From Delphinus delphis (Eukaryota; Chordata; Mammalia; Artiodactyla; Delphinidae), in assembly GCF_949987515.2 (NCBI RefSeq), contig NC_082699.1, positions 76,945,281-77,009,280 on the forward strand: 64,000 nt of DNA. The letters run 5' to 3'. Position 1 is the stretch's first letter; each line of letters begins with the position of its first letter. A program made the position numbers and the translations under genes. Under the pieces are notes generated by a model that saw nothing but the letters and a program-made list of their open reading frames with translations, did no database searches and was not told where the DNA came from. This document shows positions 10,190 through 20,790 of the stretch, one piece after another.

Positions 10190-10437
10190 GCCACACACAA
10201 TGCCCCTCATACTCTCTGCCTTGCCAGCTCCTCTAGGCCTTTCCAAAACTCAGCTCGAGCAGCACCTCCTCCAGGAAGACTTCCTGAATCATACCCAGCC
10301 CCGCACAAGCCCCCTGTCATATCATGTACAGCCTCATGCCGGAATTTTCCGTTGACAAAATATCTCCCTGATTGAGGCGAGCTCTTCTGAGGGCAGGGCT
10401 CAGGGTTCACTCACTGAACTAACCGACGAATGAACAG
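10190..10437 (+). repeat. L2 LINE 3' end
   Basis: L2 landmarks are present in order: 'aaaactcagctcgagcagcacctcctccaggaagacttcctga' split over 10245-10287, 'gagctcttctgagggcaggg' (about 10379), and a tail with 'cactgaactaaccgacgaatgaaca'. Strongly diverged and non-coding. Confidence 0.75.
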
Positions 10438-10545
10438 GGCCCAACTATGGCTTGCTGTGTGACCTTAGGGAAATCACTTAACTTCTCTGAGCCTCTGCTT
10501 TCCCATCTATAACTCGAGAGGAACGAGCTGGATGATTTCAGAACA
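10438..10545 (+). repeat. MIR SINE
   Basis: A clear MIR core is present: 'cttgctgtgtgaccttaggg', 'aaatcacttaacttctctga' and 'gcctctgctttcccatctat' follow each other in consensus order from about 10451 to 10510. The 3' end is lost. Confidence 0.85.
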
Positions 10546-11029
10546 GGCTACTACTTCATGGTGCCCGTACCTGGGCTCAGCCCTCTAAGTCCATACTCAC
10601 ACTGCTCTTTCTACTGATCCAAGGTGGCATGTTGGCTCCCTCGGCGTCCTGACACCGTGCCAGGACCGTCCCCTCACCCCGCCACACACAGCCCAGGGCC
10701 TGACACCTGCCTGGTGCTCGGTCAACGTTTACCACATCAAACAGACTCTTCAAGCGGTGGCAGCTGAAGCTTCCCATAGACGTGGAGCACCCAGAGCAAC
10801 TCAGATCACTCAGGAAGGGCACGGGCCACGAGAGAAGCTTCCAAGCGGCCCACACGCCCGAACCACGGGAGCCGGGCAGCTGGACAAACAGGCTGGAGAT
10901 GAGCCCGCTGCCCTGCACTTAACTGGGGTCACTCCCGGCCACGAGAAAGGGCACCCTTTGAGCCCCCAGAGAGCACTGCCCTGCCGAGACTTGGCCGCTG
11001 GCCCTTTGGAAGGATGCAGTAAGGGGGCC
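10546..11029. other. Unique DNA with a short MIR/L2-type tail
   Basis: The only recognisable item is 'ggcctgacacctgcctggtg' followed by 'ctcggtcaacgttta' at about 10697-10731, resembling the shared 3' tail of MIR or L2. The rest shows no exon or repeat. Confidence 0.45.
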
Positions 11030-11275
11030 CCTCACGGCCCCTCTGCCCTGGGCGAGCACCGCGCAGCAGGCCCCACGGTGACGCTCACGGCACGGGGTAG
11101 GGGTGGGGCGGAGGCCCGCACAAACCCAGGACGGAGTGAGGAGCGGCCCCCGCTGCACCCGCCCTGGGCGCAGGGCGTCGGATGCGGGAGGGCGGCGTCA
11201 GAGCAGAGCGGCCTCAGGGAAATGGGCCCCGGCTGTCCGTGCGGCGCGGGCTGTGCACTGGGCCCACGGACCCTC
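11030..11275. promoter_or_regulatory. CpG-dense patch (CpG island-like)
   Basis: About 25 CpGs can be counted in roughly 230 bp at about 70% G+C, close to the expected number without CpG decay. The sequence is unique by eye and is not a recognisable repeat. Antisense and sense frames cross it with Arg/Pro-rich products typical of GC-rich DNA. It may be an orphan CpG island or an exon-associated one; I cannot identify an exon. Confidence 0.45.
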
Positions 11276-12245
11276 ACCAGAGGTGGCCCTACTGAATGAG
11301 ACCCCCACCTGTGCTTGAGTGTCGCAGAGGCTCCAGGGGGCCCGACCCACACGAGAGTCCAGGCTGTCCCGGGCTCAGGCGGGCTCCCTGCAAACGAGTG
11401 TGGACGGAGCACCTCCTGGAGGACCGCCTGCCCGGGGCCTGTGCCAGTGCCCGTGTGCTGCCCTCCGTGCTGCCCTCTACCTGAGCTGCCCCTGGCACGG
11501 GGGATGGGTGCCCTCGTGCCGCTGCCTTTGCATTGGCTGGGTCCTCTGTTTGCAGAGGAAGAGCTCGGGGCGAGGCAGCAGCCCTGCACCGCACGGTGAG
11601 TGTGAAAGGCGCCGGGGCGGTGCCGGGCACAGGCTGAGGGGCTGTCTGGGCAGCCCTGAGCCAGAAAAGAAGGCCCTTGCCCAGGGCTCCGCAGCTGGCT
11701 TGTGGCCTTCCGCTCTTGGGGACGGGCCTCTTGCCTCTCTGCAAGGACTGGTGGCTTCTCTAAATGTACTTTCCAGCCCGAGAGGGCCAGATCGAGGAGC
11801 CCTGGGATGAGTCCCCAGGGGCCACTCAAACCGCACGTGTCACCCAGGTGCCTGTCCCCTGCAACCCTCGGGCAGTGTGCCCCGGGGGGGGCCTGTCCTA
11901 ACACACGAGGTGTCTGCTGCATGTCACGCACTCCTGTCCTCCCAACCGACACAGAGCCAGCGAGAGAGAGCACTGACCCCAGAGCAAGCACGGAGAATCC
12001 TTCCAGGTCGACCTGGCTTCCCTAACTGAGCCTCCTGCAGAGACATCAAGACTGCCCCAGCTGTCCCTCGTCCTGTGACTGTACAGATGACACACCCGAG
12101 GCAGGTGCAGGTTTGGGGGGAACGCTCAGGAGGAAAGATGCACCGCGAGGGCCCAGGACTGGAGTCGGCACGAGGCGAGGAGGCTGGCTGACGGGGCCCT
12201 GGGGACGGGGGGCTGCCAGGCCACTAACTCGTGGGGCCCTCACCC
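11276..12245. other. GC-rich unique DNA, no gene seen
   Basis: A 319-codon minus-strand frame (11032-11991) runs through this stretch and the CpG patch. Its composition is Pro/Gly/Ser/Arg-rich, it has no domain, and competing frames overlap it. I see no repeat that I would name. Confidence 0.5.
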
Positions 12246-12345
12246 AGCCTCAGCCTCTCACCTGTAAGATGAGACGGTGATGCCTGCCCGGCAGGGATGC
12301 TGAAAGATAGAAGGCGCAAGAGCGCTGCGATGTCCCTTGTGAGTG
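12246..12345 (+). repeat. MIR SINE fragment
   Basis: 'cagcctcagcctctcacctg' followed by 'taagatgagacggtgatgcctgcccggcagggatgctgaaaga' matches the MIR core-to-3' part (cctcagtttcctcatctgtaaaatgg...). It directly precedes an L2 piece. Confidence 0.65.
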
Positions 12346-12359
12346 CGCTGTGCCGCGAG

Positions 12360-12528
12360 CTCGGGTGGCACACCCTCCCGGAAGCCCTCAGCTACGCCTG
12401 TACCCAGCCCGGAGCCCCCTGCGCTGTCACTACCTGTCCCTGCTGCTCCCCCCACACGCTGGGAGCCCAGAGGGCAGGGGCTGAGGTCTATCTGTGTCTT
12501 GCCCAGCGGGTGTCTGTGAATGAATAGT
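12360..12528 (+). repeat. L2 LINE 3' fragment
   Basis: This is recognised from 'accctcccggaagccctcag', the 'gggagcccagagggcagggg' block (consensus 'actagaatgtaagctccatgagggcaggga'), 'ctgtgtcttgcccagc' and the tail 'gtgaatgaata'. Diverged. Confidence 0.65.
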
Positions 12529-12639
12529 GCGCGGGGTGAGCGGCGGTGGCCCCTTCTGTAGCGACACTGGGCCTTCCAGCTCCCAGCAACCCTGGGCACC
12601 CGCAGCGCCAGCACTGTGAACTCCCCTCCCCTGAGCACC

Positions 12640-12805
12640 TCCCGTGCGCCTGCACTGTTCTCGGTGCTTGGCGCGCACGGGCCCGTTCCTCCTCCCCAGG
12701 GCCCTATGACAAAGGGTGTTACTGTCCCCACTTTGTGGACAAGGTACACAGAGCTCAGGTCCTTGCCTAAGCGGGATTTGGCTGCAGAGCTCACACTCTT
12801 AACTG
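12640..12805 (-). repeat. MIR SINE
   Basis: The + strand order is 'gagcacctcccgtgcgcctg', 'gttactgtccccactttgtg', 'gacaaggtacacagagctca' and 'cagagctcacactcttaact', which is a full-length diverged MIR read in reverse. Confidence 0.7.
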
Positions 12806-13660
12806 CTTCCTTCCACACGAGTTCCTTTGTCCCCTGCAGTAGCAGCAAGTGACATCGGCAGGATGGATGACCCCAGAGGACACGGAGAAGCCAAGTGCAG
12901 CTCCAGCACGAGGGACAAGGGCCTAGCCCGGAGGTCAAGGGCCCAGGGCCCCCTTGACGGGCCCCTGCCGCTCCACCAGGCAGTCCGGCCAGGCCGCTGC
13001 CTGCTCGCGGGCTGCAGAAGGCCGAGCGCGAGGGGCGGAGCCTCCTGAGGAAGGCCGCCCTGCTGCCCGCGGAGCCGATCCACATGCCCTTTGAAACAAG
13101 CCCAGCCCGGCCCAGCCCAGGGGAAGGTTAAGGGCAGCCCACCCAGTCGGCCTACCTGGCTGCACATCTGAATCTCTGGCCCGATTCTGTCAGATGTTCG
13201 ATGGAAATCACAGTGGAGTCCTCAGCCCTGAAGTGCCCAGCAGCCAGAACTGGACAGAATACATCCCCGCGAGGGTCCAGAGGCCAGGGACGCTCAGGGG
13301 CCAAGCCCGTAGCACCCGACATGGACCTCTGCCTTGGCTCTCGGATAAACCCGGCCCTTCCGGAAACCACGTCTCCCGTAAGCATCCATGCTTCAGGTAC
13401 CAGGGCCACGCCCTGGCCCTGACTCATTTCTCTGTCTCTGCACACTGCCCGCCTGCTTCCAACCCTAGCTTGTAACCACTGGCAACAGGGGCAGGCTCCC
13501 CCGTTCCACTTACTCAAGTTGGCGATGTTGGCTTCGTGGCCAAGGGTGGTGCCCACAGTTCCTAATCTGCCCACCTATCTGGGCTCCCGTGCCCCAGCCT
13601 CGGAACAGGGATCTAGATACTTCGTCTTCTGCCGCCACAAACTCAACCAACACTGGACGA
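12806..13660. other. GC-rich unique DNA, no gene seen
   Basis: No exon is supported. A fragment 'ctggctgcacatctgaatct' near 13158 faintly recalls MER5 elements but is too short to call. Otherwise nothing is recognised. Confidence 0.45.
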
Positions 13661-13663
13661 CAC

Positions 13664-13745
13664 ATCACCCATCCAACATCCATCCGTGTGTCTATCTACC
13701 CACGTGCTCACCTGTCCATCCATCCACGCATCTCCCATCCGCCAC
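13664..13745. repeat. Degenerate (CATC)n/(ATCC)n tract
   Basis: Repeated 'catccatcc'-type tetranucleotides occur with many interruptions (catccaacatccatccg, tgtccatccatccacgcatc). It is an old, decayed microsatellite. Confidence 0.7.
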
Positions 13746-14019
13746 CTGCCCCTCCTTCCGCCCACCCCTGCGCCCGCTCCCTCCCTCTGTTCGCGTTCCA
13801 TACAGTTTCTCCATTTTGCCTTTTCCCACTTTGCTAATTTGCCCTGTTCCTCCTTCATGGTGGGACAGCCCCGGTGCCTGCGGACTTCTCGGTCAGCCTT
13901 GGAGGCCTAAACCCACGAAAGTCTTCACCGCAAGCGTCTTCCATTCCTTCCAGATTTCCCCACACTTCCTGGGGGACTTGACCAAACTTTCACTCAGCTG
14001 CCGGAGTTAAACAGGCCAT
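13746..14019. other. Pyrimidine-rich unique DNA, no gene seen
   Basis: A C/T-rich stretch continues from the decayed microsatellite to about 13860. Mixed unique sequence follows. Confidence 0.45.
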
Positions 14020-14170
14020 CTGAAATGGTGCCTCTGCCACTTATGAGCTGTTTGCCCCTTGGCAACCCACTTACTTCGTGAGCCCCAGAATCCTCCCTTG
14101 GAATATAGACTATGGTGACTGAAGATTAAAGGACATGGATACGTAAAGGGCCCGCCCTCGGCACATGGGG
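14020..14170 (+). repeat. MIR SINE
   Basis: 'tgcctctgccacttatgagc', then 'gtttgccccttggcaacccacttacttcgtgagccccagaatcctcccttgg' and 'gaagattaaaggacatggatacgtaaagggccc', give the MIR core and 3' half in order. Confidence 0.75.
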
Positions 14171-14282
14171 GAGTCAGACAACATCAGTCCCCTTTCCTCG
14201 CGCTGCGTTATGGCTTATAGGACGGTTCCTTGTGGGCCAGTCCATCTCCTCGGCTGGAGCACAATCATATGGTTTGCATGTC

Positions 14283-14345
14283 CCAACCCCATCTCCTGGC
14301 GCTTAGTAGGAATTCAGGAAATACTTGCTGCATTGAACTGGCTTC
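14283..14345 (+). repeat. MIR/L2-type 3' tail
   Basis: 'gcgcttagtaggaattcagg' followed by 'aaatacttgctgcattgaac' matches the shared tail motif 'gcacatagtaggtgctcaataaatgtttgttgaatgaa'. MIR and L2 cannot be told apart over this length. Confidence 0.55.
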
Positions 14346-14439
14346 ATCATGGCAAGTCTGAACCCTTGAACCTAGAACTGCAAGAAGAGAGATGCTCTGG
14401 AATGCTCTCAGTTCATCCTGGCTAACCTGACCCTCAGCC

Positions 14440-14525
14440 GCGACAGCCAAGGCTGCCCTGCGCTCTCTGGACCTTAGTTTCCTTCTCGGTAAAACAGGGC
14501 AGTCAAACCAGAGACCTCCCCTTCG
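14440..14525 (+). repeat. MIR SINE fragment
   Basis: 'tctggaccttagtttccttc' and 'tcggtaaaacagggcagtca' are the diverged MIR core. The element is truncated at both ends. Confidence 0.55.
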
Positions 14526-15239
14526 ACTGCCTAGTCTCAGCCACCTAATCCGCAGCAAAGGCCACCAAGGACTGGTTGACGGCATAAACCCTGGATGTCC
14601 GCATCTGCCCTCAGTGGAGACAGGACTGACCCCTCCAGGGGTGCAGACGGTCTGCCACGGATGCTGTGATGCCTGCTCGGGGGGCCGCTCCTGGAGTGAG
14701 GTCTCAGGCCCCCCAGCCCTTCAGAGGCTGCCTTGCCCAAGGTCACAGCCCCTTTCCAGGGGGGCCCACATCCGGTGACCGGCTGACACAGGGCATCAAG
14801 CCCCAGGCCCCTTGTCCCAACGAGCCACCCCTGCTCCGGAGCTCCTTCACGGGGCCTGCGTCGCAGCCCGGCCTCCCCCTCCTCTCCCTCTCACAGGGGC
14901 CCCAACCTGTGGCGCGAGCGGAACGGTACACCTCCCTCCCTGCTGAAGAGGCCTCCTGCTTCGGGTCAGAGAGACGCAAGCCCTGGCTGCAGCACTTACA
15001 AGCTGGAGGAGGTCCCGAGCCTCCACTTTCCCATCTGCAAAATGAACTTGAGCACCAAGCGCAGACCGCGTGGCTGCAACGAGTCAACGAGATGAAGCCC
15101 GAGAGCTTCCTGGCACGTGCTGCTGTCACTGCCTGGGGTTCTGGGGAGGAGACTGAACCCGAGATGCTGCGCTCTCGAGCGGGGCCTCTTTCTGCCCCAA
15201 CTCTGAGCGAACAGAGCTGCCGCTGCCCGTGACAGCAGC
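14526..15239. other. GC-rich unique DNA, no gene seen
   Basis: 'ccactttcccatctgcaaaatgaacttgagcacc' near 15027-15060 is a faint MIR trace. No exon is supported; the frames present are short and overlapping. Confidence 0.45.
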
Positions 15240-15440
15240 TGCGTTTACCAGGACCTTCCGTGGGCCCGGCCCTGTTCTAATCCTCACAGCTACCTTCTGC
15301 GTTATGAGCCCTTACTGCCCTCATTTTACAGATGAGGAAACTGAGGTTCAGAGAAGTTGGTCACTTGTCCAGGCTGCACAGTAAGTGGCAGAGCTGGAGG
15401 CTGGACCCAGGCGTCTCTTTAACACCTTCGTAGCAGGCTG
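15240..15440 (-). repeat. MIR SINE, well preserved
   Basis: The + strand carries 'ctcattttacagatgaggaa', 'actgaggttcagagaagttg' and 'acagtaagtggcagagctgg' in order (15321-15395), the textbook reverse complement of MIR. Nearly full length. Confidence 0.9.
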
Positions 15441-15464
15441 TGGCATGGGGAAGGGAAGGAAAGA

Positions 15465-15640
15465 TGCGGGCTAGCGCTCACGGAGTATTTACGGTGTTCC
15501 TGGCGCTGCACTGGGCGTCTCCATGTCTGGGCCCATGGAAGCCACGCACAGTCATCTGAGCTGGGTTCTGTCTTCGTGAGGAAGGTGAGGGGTAGAGGCC
15601 GAAAGGCCAGCTGCAGGCTCGTGACTCCAGGCCCTTGACG
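15465..15640 (-). repeat. Second MIR-like SINE in tandem
   Basis: 'cgctcacggagtatttacgg' and 'tgttcctggcgctgcactgg' repeat the reverse MIR 3' start ('...gagcacttactatgtgccaggcactgtgct'). A diverged 'cgtgaggaaggtgaggggta' follows where the core should be. Confidence 0.55.
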
Positions 15641-15699
15641 GCCACCCTGGCAGTGCTGGGATGCTGACAGCAGGAACGCTGGGACAGCACACTCGGAAC

Positions 15700-16020
15700 T
15701 TGGCCTTGCCGGCCAGCATCCCCCACTTCTGGCAAGAATCCTGCCCAGTCGGTTCAGTGAGAATCCCCGCCCCTGATGTCCGATCGCCTGGCCTGCCTTC
15801 AGCAAGAATCCGCCACCCTTGATGTCTCCTCTTAGTGACTTTCCACCCACTGACCCCTCACTCTGCTCGTTGGCTCCAAACCCCCAGCCGTCTTTGCTGC
15901 ATTTACAGCAGAGTCTGACCCTCTCTGCTACGGGACAGGCTTGACCCCTGTCACAACAGTCCTGAATAAAGTCCCCTTACTGTTTGAACAAGTGTCAGAA
16001 TCATTTTTTGACAGCACAAA
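15700..16020 (+). mobile_element. ERV-type LTR 3' portion
   Basis: The segment contains two diverged copies of an internal unit ('gagaatccccgcccctgatg' and 'aagaatccgccacccttgat'), then 'tttccacccactgacccctc', a polyadenylation signal aataaa at about 15965, a 'gtttgaacaagtgtcagaatc' region and a final 'tttttgacag'. That is the arrangement of the R/U5 side of an ERV1-like mammalian LTR. No internal proviral sequence follows. The family name cannot be given safely. Confidence 0.55.
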
Positions 16021-17095
16021 GCTTCCTGTCCCCACCGCAGACGCTGGTTGAAGGATTAATGCATGCTGTCCCCAGGCCTAGAGAGGACACGGAGCCACTC
16101 TGGGATGCTGGGAGGGGGTCCAGCTCCCAGCCCAGCCTCTGCACGTGCAGGCCACCTGGACCTCCACGCTGCACGGGGCTGACCTCGGGTCCTCCTCACA
16201 ACTTGAAGCCTGCACGTGTGTGCGCATGGGCAGGTGTGTGGGGTGAGTTCACATAATCTGCTCCAGAGGCTTCTGAGGCTAAAGGAGGCCATGCCTGCGC
16301 GGGAAGGGCAGGGCCAGGGCTTGGGACTGGGGGTCAACATGGATCCTTTCCCCCTCTGTCCCTGCAGTACCAGCTGGAGAGAGCAAAGAGCAGGGTAGGA
16401 CGGAGATGATGGGGGCAGGAAGCCGGCCCAGGGAGGGCCCACCCTAGTGGAGGGGCTCGGGGGGCTGGGCGCCCTCTCCCCAGCCCCTCCCTCCCCAGGG
16501 TGATCTGTCTCAAGGCAGGCACGACAGTGGCCTTGTGCTCAGAAGGCTCCCAAGGCCCAGCAGCTTCTGGGCAAAGCTCCCAGGGTGCCCTTAGAGACCC
16601 CATAGGAAAGAGGGTTTCCTTCCTCACCCTGCAGGCCCCTGTGCCCCTGCTCCCTCCTCCGAGAAGCCCTCCTGGACCTGCGCAAGTAGAGCAGGAGCCC
16701 CCAAGGCCCCCTGCGCCCCATCTCTGGCCCTGTCTCTGAGCACAAAGCTCTAAGCCGTGACTTTCTTTCTCAGCACGAGGCAGGGCGTGGGCATCTCCAG
16801 GGTCGGCCAGGGCACCGTGAACACACACTGGGCCCAGCGACCCCCGGGCTGGGGGGGAAGCTCCTGACCCTCAGTCCCTGCTCAGACCTCCAGGTGGCCT
16901 TGATCAGTGCCTGTTGATGGAATGGACGAGCACACAAACCTCTTCCGGGTCACAGTGCTTTTCAACTTTTTGCTGGGACTCCTGCAGGTGTGGCCCGGCC
17001 ACGGAAAGCAGCAGGTCTCTCCCTAGCCCCAGGCCCTGCATTTAAGTTTGCGGTGAGCAAGCTGCTCGTTCCCAGGCTGGGGCTCCTAAGAGAAG
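16021..17095. other. GC-rich unique DNA, no gene seen
   Basis: Several frames of 110-160 codons overlap on opposite strands, which is the signature of stop-poor GC-rich DNA and not of genes. No repeat is recognised. Confidence 0.5.
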
Positions 17096-17220
17096 TCCTC
17101 TCGGTACAGTAAATAAACGGGGCCGAGCGCGCAGTAAAAGCCGGTGAGGGCCTCACTGGCTGTTTGCCCAGTGGTTTCTCATTAACTGAAAATAAAAAAT
17201 TAAAGACAAAACGTCCCCAG
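17096..17220. promoter_or_regulatory. Short AT-rich unique island
   Basis: 'cagtaaataaacgggg' (FOX-like TAAATAAAC) at about 17107-17122, and 'ctcattaactgaaaataaaaaattaaag' at about 17178-17205, stand out from GC-rich flanks. No repeat match. Any regulatory role is a guess from composition. Confidence 0.25.
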
Positions 17221-18039
17221 AGATGCAGGAGGGGCAGGGGTGGGGATGGGGGACTTGCGGATGCCCCCTGGGGGCTGGGTCCCAACCACTCCACGGAACA
17301 CAGTCACCTCCTTATACCCGCGCCAGGGTCCACAGCTGGGGTGGGGCACGGCTGGAGCAAGGCCAGGCCGGTGTGACGCCCCCAGACTCCACCCCTGCCC
17401 CCTCGCACCAGGCCATGTCCCTCCTCAACCTTCACTATCCACCAGCAAAGGCCCAGCGAGGCCGGGGGCGGGTCTGCTTGCTCCTTTGTCCCCGGGACCC
17501 AGGGAGGGTCTGGCCCAGCAGGGGCTCAGGAAATCCCTGCTGATGGGCAGCAACCTGGCCCTCCCTGCCCTGCAGCAGCGGGTGCACATCTGCCCGCCTG
17601 CCAGGGGCTCGCCAGGCTGCCACCTGCCCAGGGCCACTTACCCTCCCTAATCGGGCTCGGGAGACAGGCCGGGTTAGTGGAACAGCCTACTCTGTGGGGA
17701 GCTGCGGGGGGGTGACAACCAGGAGATTTAATTAGACCTCTGAGCTCCTGCTGGTGTCCTCTGGGGCTCACACCTCACCTGCAGGGGTTGTCAGATCCCT
17801 GTCTCCCTGGGGGATCTCTGGTCTGGGAGCCGGCATGGGGGCGGGGAGGGGGCCCTTTGTGAGCTCTGGCTGAGCCTGAGAAACTCCACGTTCAGTGGTT
17901 CAGCGAGTGGCACCAGCATCCCGAGGTCGGCACAGAAGAAACCCGGGTCACTTGCTCTCTCTCTCACCCCTCACCACCAGGGCCTGCGGCGTCTACGGCC
18001 TAAATCTCACTCCAACCGCCCCACGGTATGAGGGCCCAG
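17221..18039. other. GC-rich unique DNA, no gene seen
   Basis: No exon or named repeat. 'aggagatttaattagacctc' near 17721 is an isolated TAAT-core patch. Confidence 0.5.
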
Positions 18040-18125
18040 AAGCTCAGGGGGTGGGTCCGGGGACCCCAGGTCTGGGTTCAAAGCCCCATGCCAGCCCTCA
18101 CCAGATGGGTCCTGGACACGTGCCC
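18040..18125 (+). repeat. MIR SINE fragment
   Basis: 'aggtctgggttcaaagcccc' followed by 'atgccagccctcaccagatgggtcctggacacgtgccc' parallels the MIR run 'cctgggttcgaatcc...gccacttactagctgtgtgaccttgggc'. Diverged. Confidence 0.45.
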
Positions 18126-18749
18126 CTGCGCTCGAGAGCGTGGATAGGCACGCACGGCTCAGCCCCAGAACCCTGGCCCAGTCCCCAGGAGTGGGTGCCG
18201 CCCTCCACGGGGATCCCCATGGTGCCTCTGCCCCGCCAGCTCCCACCCCGTCCACGCAGCAAACCTCTCTGCATCTTTCAACCCCCCTCGCGGCCCCAGA
18301 GCTCCCCTCTTCTTCGCACACGTCTGCCCTAGGTACCCCGGGAGCCCTGTCTCCCGTAGACGGTAGGTGGCGTCTCTCAGGGCCAGGCCCGCCGAAATCA
18401 GAGCCTGAGCCCCTCAACCCTGAACAGCAAGTCTGCGGACTCACAGCCCCTCAGCCCCAAAGCCCAGAGACAAGCAGCTCCCTGTGCTTCCCGGCTCAGC
18501 TCACTGTCTAAAGGGCCAGAGACCAGGAAGCAGTTGGGAAACGAATTTGCTCAGCACTGGGTGTTGGGGAGCCCTGGAGCCCGGGCCCTGGTGATCGGTC
18601 CGGGTGGCGGGGAGGGCACTCAGCAGAGCTCACTGTGGGCTCTGGAGACCCCGGGGCTGACGTGCCAACTATCCTGGCGCTATTCCTAGTGTGGTACACG
18701 GTTCCCTGTTCACTTCTGCTGCTCCAGGAGCCCGTTCGAAACTCGGAGG
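18126..18749. other. GC-rich unique DNA, no gene seen
   Basis: No repeat or exon is recognised. Long overlapping frames on both strands are attributed to base composition. Confidence 0.5.
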
Positions 18750-18890
18750 CACATCGTGCATGTTCCTTTAATCCCGGTCTCCATGCTGCAGAGAAGGTAT
18801 AAATGTTGCCATTCTGCAGATGAGAAAGCTGAGGCTCAGGAAAGTTAAGGAAAGGCTGACATCACCAGGTACGCAGCCCTGGGTGGCCCC
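18750..18890 (-). repeat. MIR SINE
   Basis: The + strand reads 'gccattctgcagatgagaaa', 'gctgaggctcaggaaagtta' and 'aggaaaggctgacatcacca', a clear reverse MIR core. Confidence 0.8.
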
Positions 18891-18894
18891 CACC

Positions 18895-19170
18895 TGCGTC
18901 TGTGCTCGGAACACCTTTGCTTAGTCCCGGTGGCCCATCGGACTCAGCACCCCTCTGGGAAGTCTGACCTGGCCTCCGCGCTGGGCTCTCCATGCTCACC
19001 CGAACCCCAGACAGGGACACGGCTGCCATGTGCTCGCAGAACCCCCTCCTCTAGGCTGTAAGCCCCTCAGCCCGTCCCCTCTGAAGCCTGGCCTCCACAC
19101 CAAGCTCCTTCCAGGAGCCCCCGTTCTGCTCAGCTCACACAGCCCGCCGCCTCCCTGGCAGCCCCACACG
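18895..19170 (+). repeat. Possible L2 LINE fragment
   Basis: 'gaacacctttgcttag', 'tctgacctggcctccgcgct' and 'tcctctaggctgtaagcccc' follow the order expected of L2 ('...ctgacc...', '...actagaatgtaagctcc...'). Diverged enough that chance resemblance is possible. Confidence 0.35.
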
Positions 19171-20644
19171 GGCGTGTGATGGACCTGCAGACATGAGCAG
19201 ACGCTCCTCTGCACCCCCACCTGCACCCAGCCCCACTCCACGCCACCTTGAGAGGCCCCGATGATGGGGGGTAAGTGCAGCCCCCAGGCTGGGGTCAGGG
19301 CCGGGTGGGGTAAGTGCGGTGGGAGAGGAGGCCGTGCAGGGCGTGGACCCCTGGCAGGAGGACTCTGGGGGCGGCTTTCGGGGAAGCACGGAGGAGGTGA
19401 CTTCCGGCCCAGTGAACGCTTGTGAGGGAGTCCGTGTGGGATCCTTGAACCGCCGAGTCGGGGAGGTTGGGGGTTACGTCAGCTTTTCTGCCCCACCCAG
19501 CACCCTCCCGGTTTGGCTGATGAGCCTCCTACCGTCACGTGAGAAGGAACACATACCTCTCTGGGCCAAGAGCATCGCTTCCAGGAGAAAAATGGAATTT
19601 TTAAAAGCAACTCGGAAGCCGATTGCCTGCCATGTTGTCTGCTTCATGAGCAGGAGAGCAATTCCAGTCACAGAGCAGCACCCAGGGCAGGGGACCAAGG
19701 CTCCGGACACGAGGGAGCTGGCCGCGGCGGCCTCTGCTGGTGAAGGCTGGGGAGAGACCCAGCCAGCCGGGCCCACCCACGTCCTGAGCTGTGGGACTCA
19801 GGACGGGAGCACAAGCGGCGACCGCCTACCACAGGGCCGGATGTTCAGGAGCTGTAGACCAAGCTAACAAACAAGGACATAAGACACGTTTCATCCTCCC
19901 AGCGTGACAAACACACCTCCATCATGGCTGGGAGGCCGAGACCACATGTAGAATTGTGGCCCCTTGGAGTTCCGGGCTGGGATGCGATGCCGTGAGAGCA
20001 CCTGGCGGTCCTCCTCCCTGCTCACCCTCACAGGGGATTCATTCCCTCCCATGTCTTCCACCACTTCTGGGGCTGGTGAGCCCCATTCTGAGTCCAGACC
20101 CATGGATCCCGGGCCTCTGTACCTCCGCCAGGTGACTTGCTGGCCAGCCCTCAATCCCCACCTGCTCTCTGGGTGGGGCCGCCCCTCGGCTCCACAGGGA
20201 GGCCCCGACAGTCACCCTGGCCCTGAACCCAGAGCTGCTGAGCTCCGCCCTCGCTCCCATGGTGCACGGCCCCTCTCCAGGGCCGGGGGCCACCACCCCT
20301 GTGGTTTCCAGCTCTAGGCCCTCCCTCCTCACCCTGCCTGTCTCCCCCTCCCTGCACCTTTGCTTCCTTTGCTTGTCTCCCCTTCCCACCTGCCCCCTCT
20401 GCCTATGCTCTGGTACCAAGTTCAGATGGAGGTTCCTGACTGATGGAAACAGATTCTGCGGCGGGCACAAAGCCTCGAGGAGCCACAGACGGGAGGCTCC
20501 TGGCCGCACCCTGACACAACGCCAATCGGAAGGGGAGACCCAGGTCCGAACAGGCTGGGTTACGGCTGAGGACACCTCTGCGGTACCCCTACTGCACACA
20601 GGGCAGCCCCCTCGAGGGCTGGCTGGAGGGCCGTTGCTTTAGAG
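19171..20644. other. GC-rich unique DNA, no gene seen
   Basis: The segment includes a pyrimidine-rich tract at about 20315-20410 and a more balanced stretch at about 19540-19680 with an E-box-like 'cacgtg' near 19535. I see no exon, and no repeat I can name. Confidence 0.5.
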
Positions 20645-20790
20645 AACCCAGAAGAATGGTTGTAATGAGCACATTAGGATCTGGTATGCAAATCAAGGCG
20701 CTCAAAACAGTTTGTTCTCTTGAATAATTTAATCATCTCCACCACCATCTCCTTCTCCTTCTAAGCAGCCTGTATTTGCTTAGGAAGTGG
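20645..20790. promoter_or_regulatory. AT-rich island with a perfect octamer motif
   Basis: ATGCAAAT, the POU/Oct octamer, is present at 20686-20693. It is followed by 'ttgaataatttaatcatctc' (about 20733). The flanks are GC-rich and no repeat family matches. It may be part of a conserved non-coding element, which is inference only. Confidence 0.3.

Noticed and set aside
11032..11991. 319-codon minus strand open frame
   Set aside because: It covers a CpG-dense patch, has no recognisable domain or splice context and is overlapped by several + frames of over 60 codons.
13150..13200. MER5-like fragment
   Set aside because: Only about 20 bases resemble the family and there is no terminal inverted repeat.
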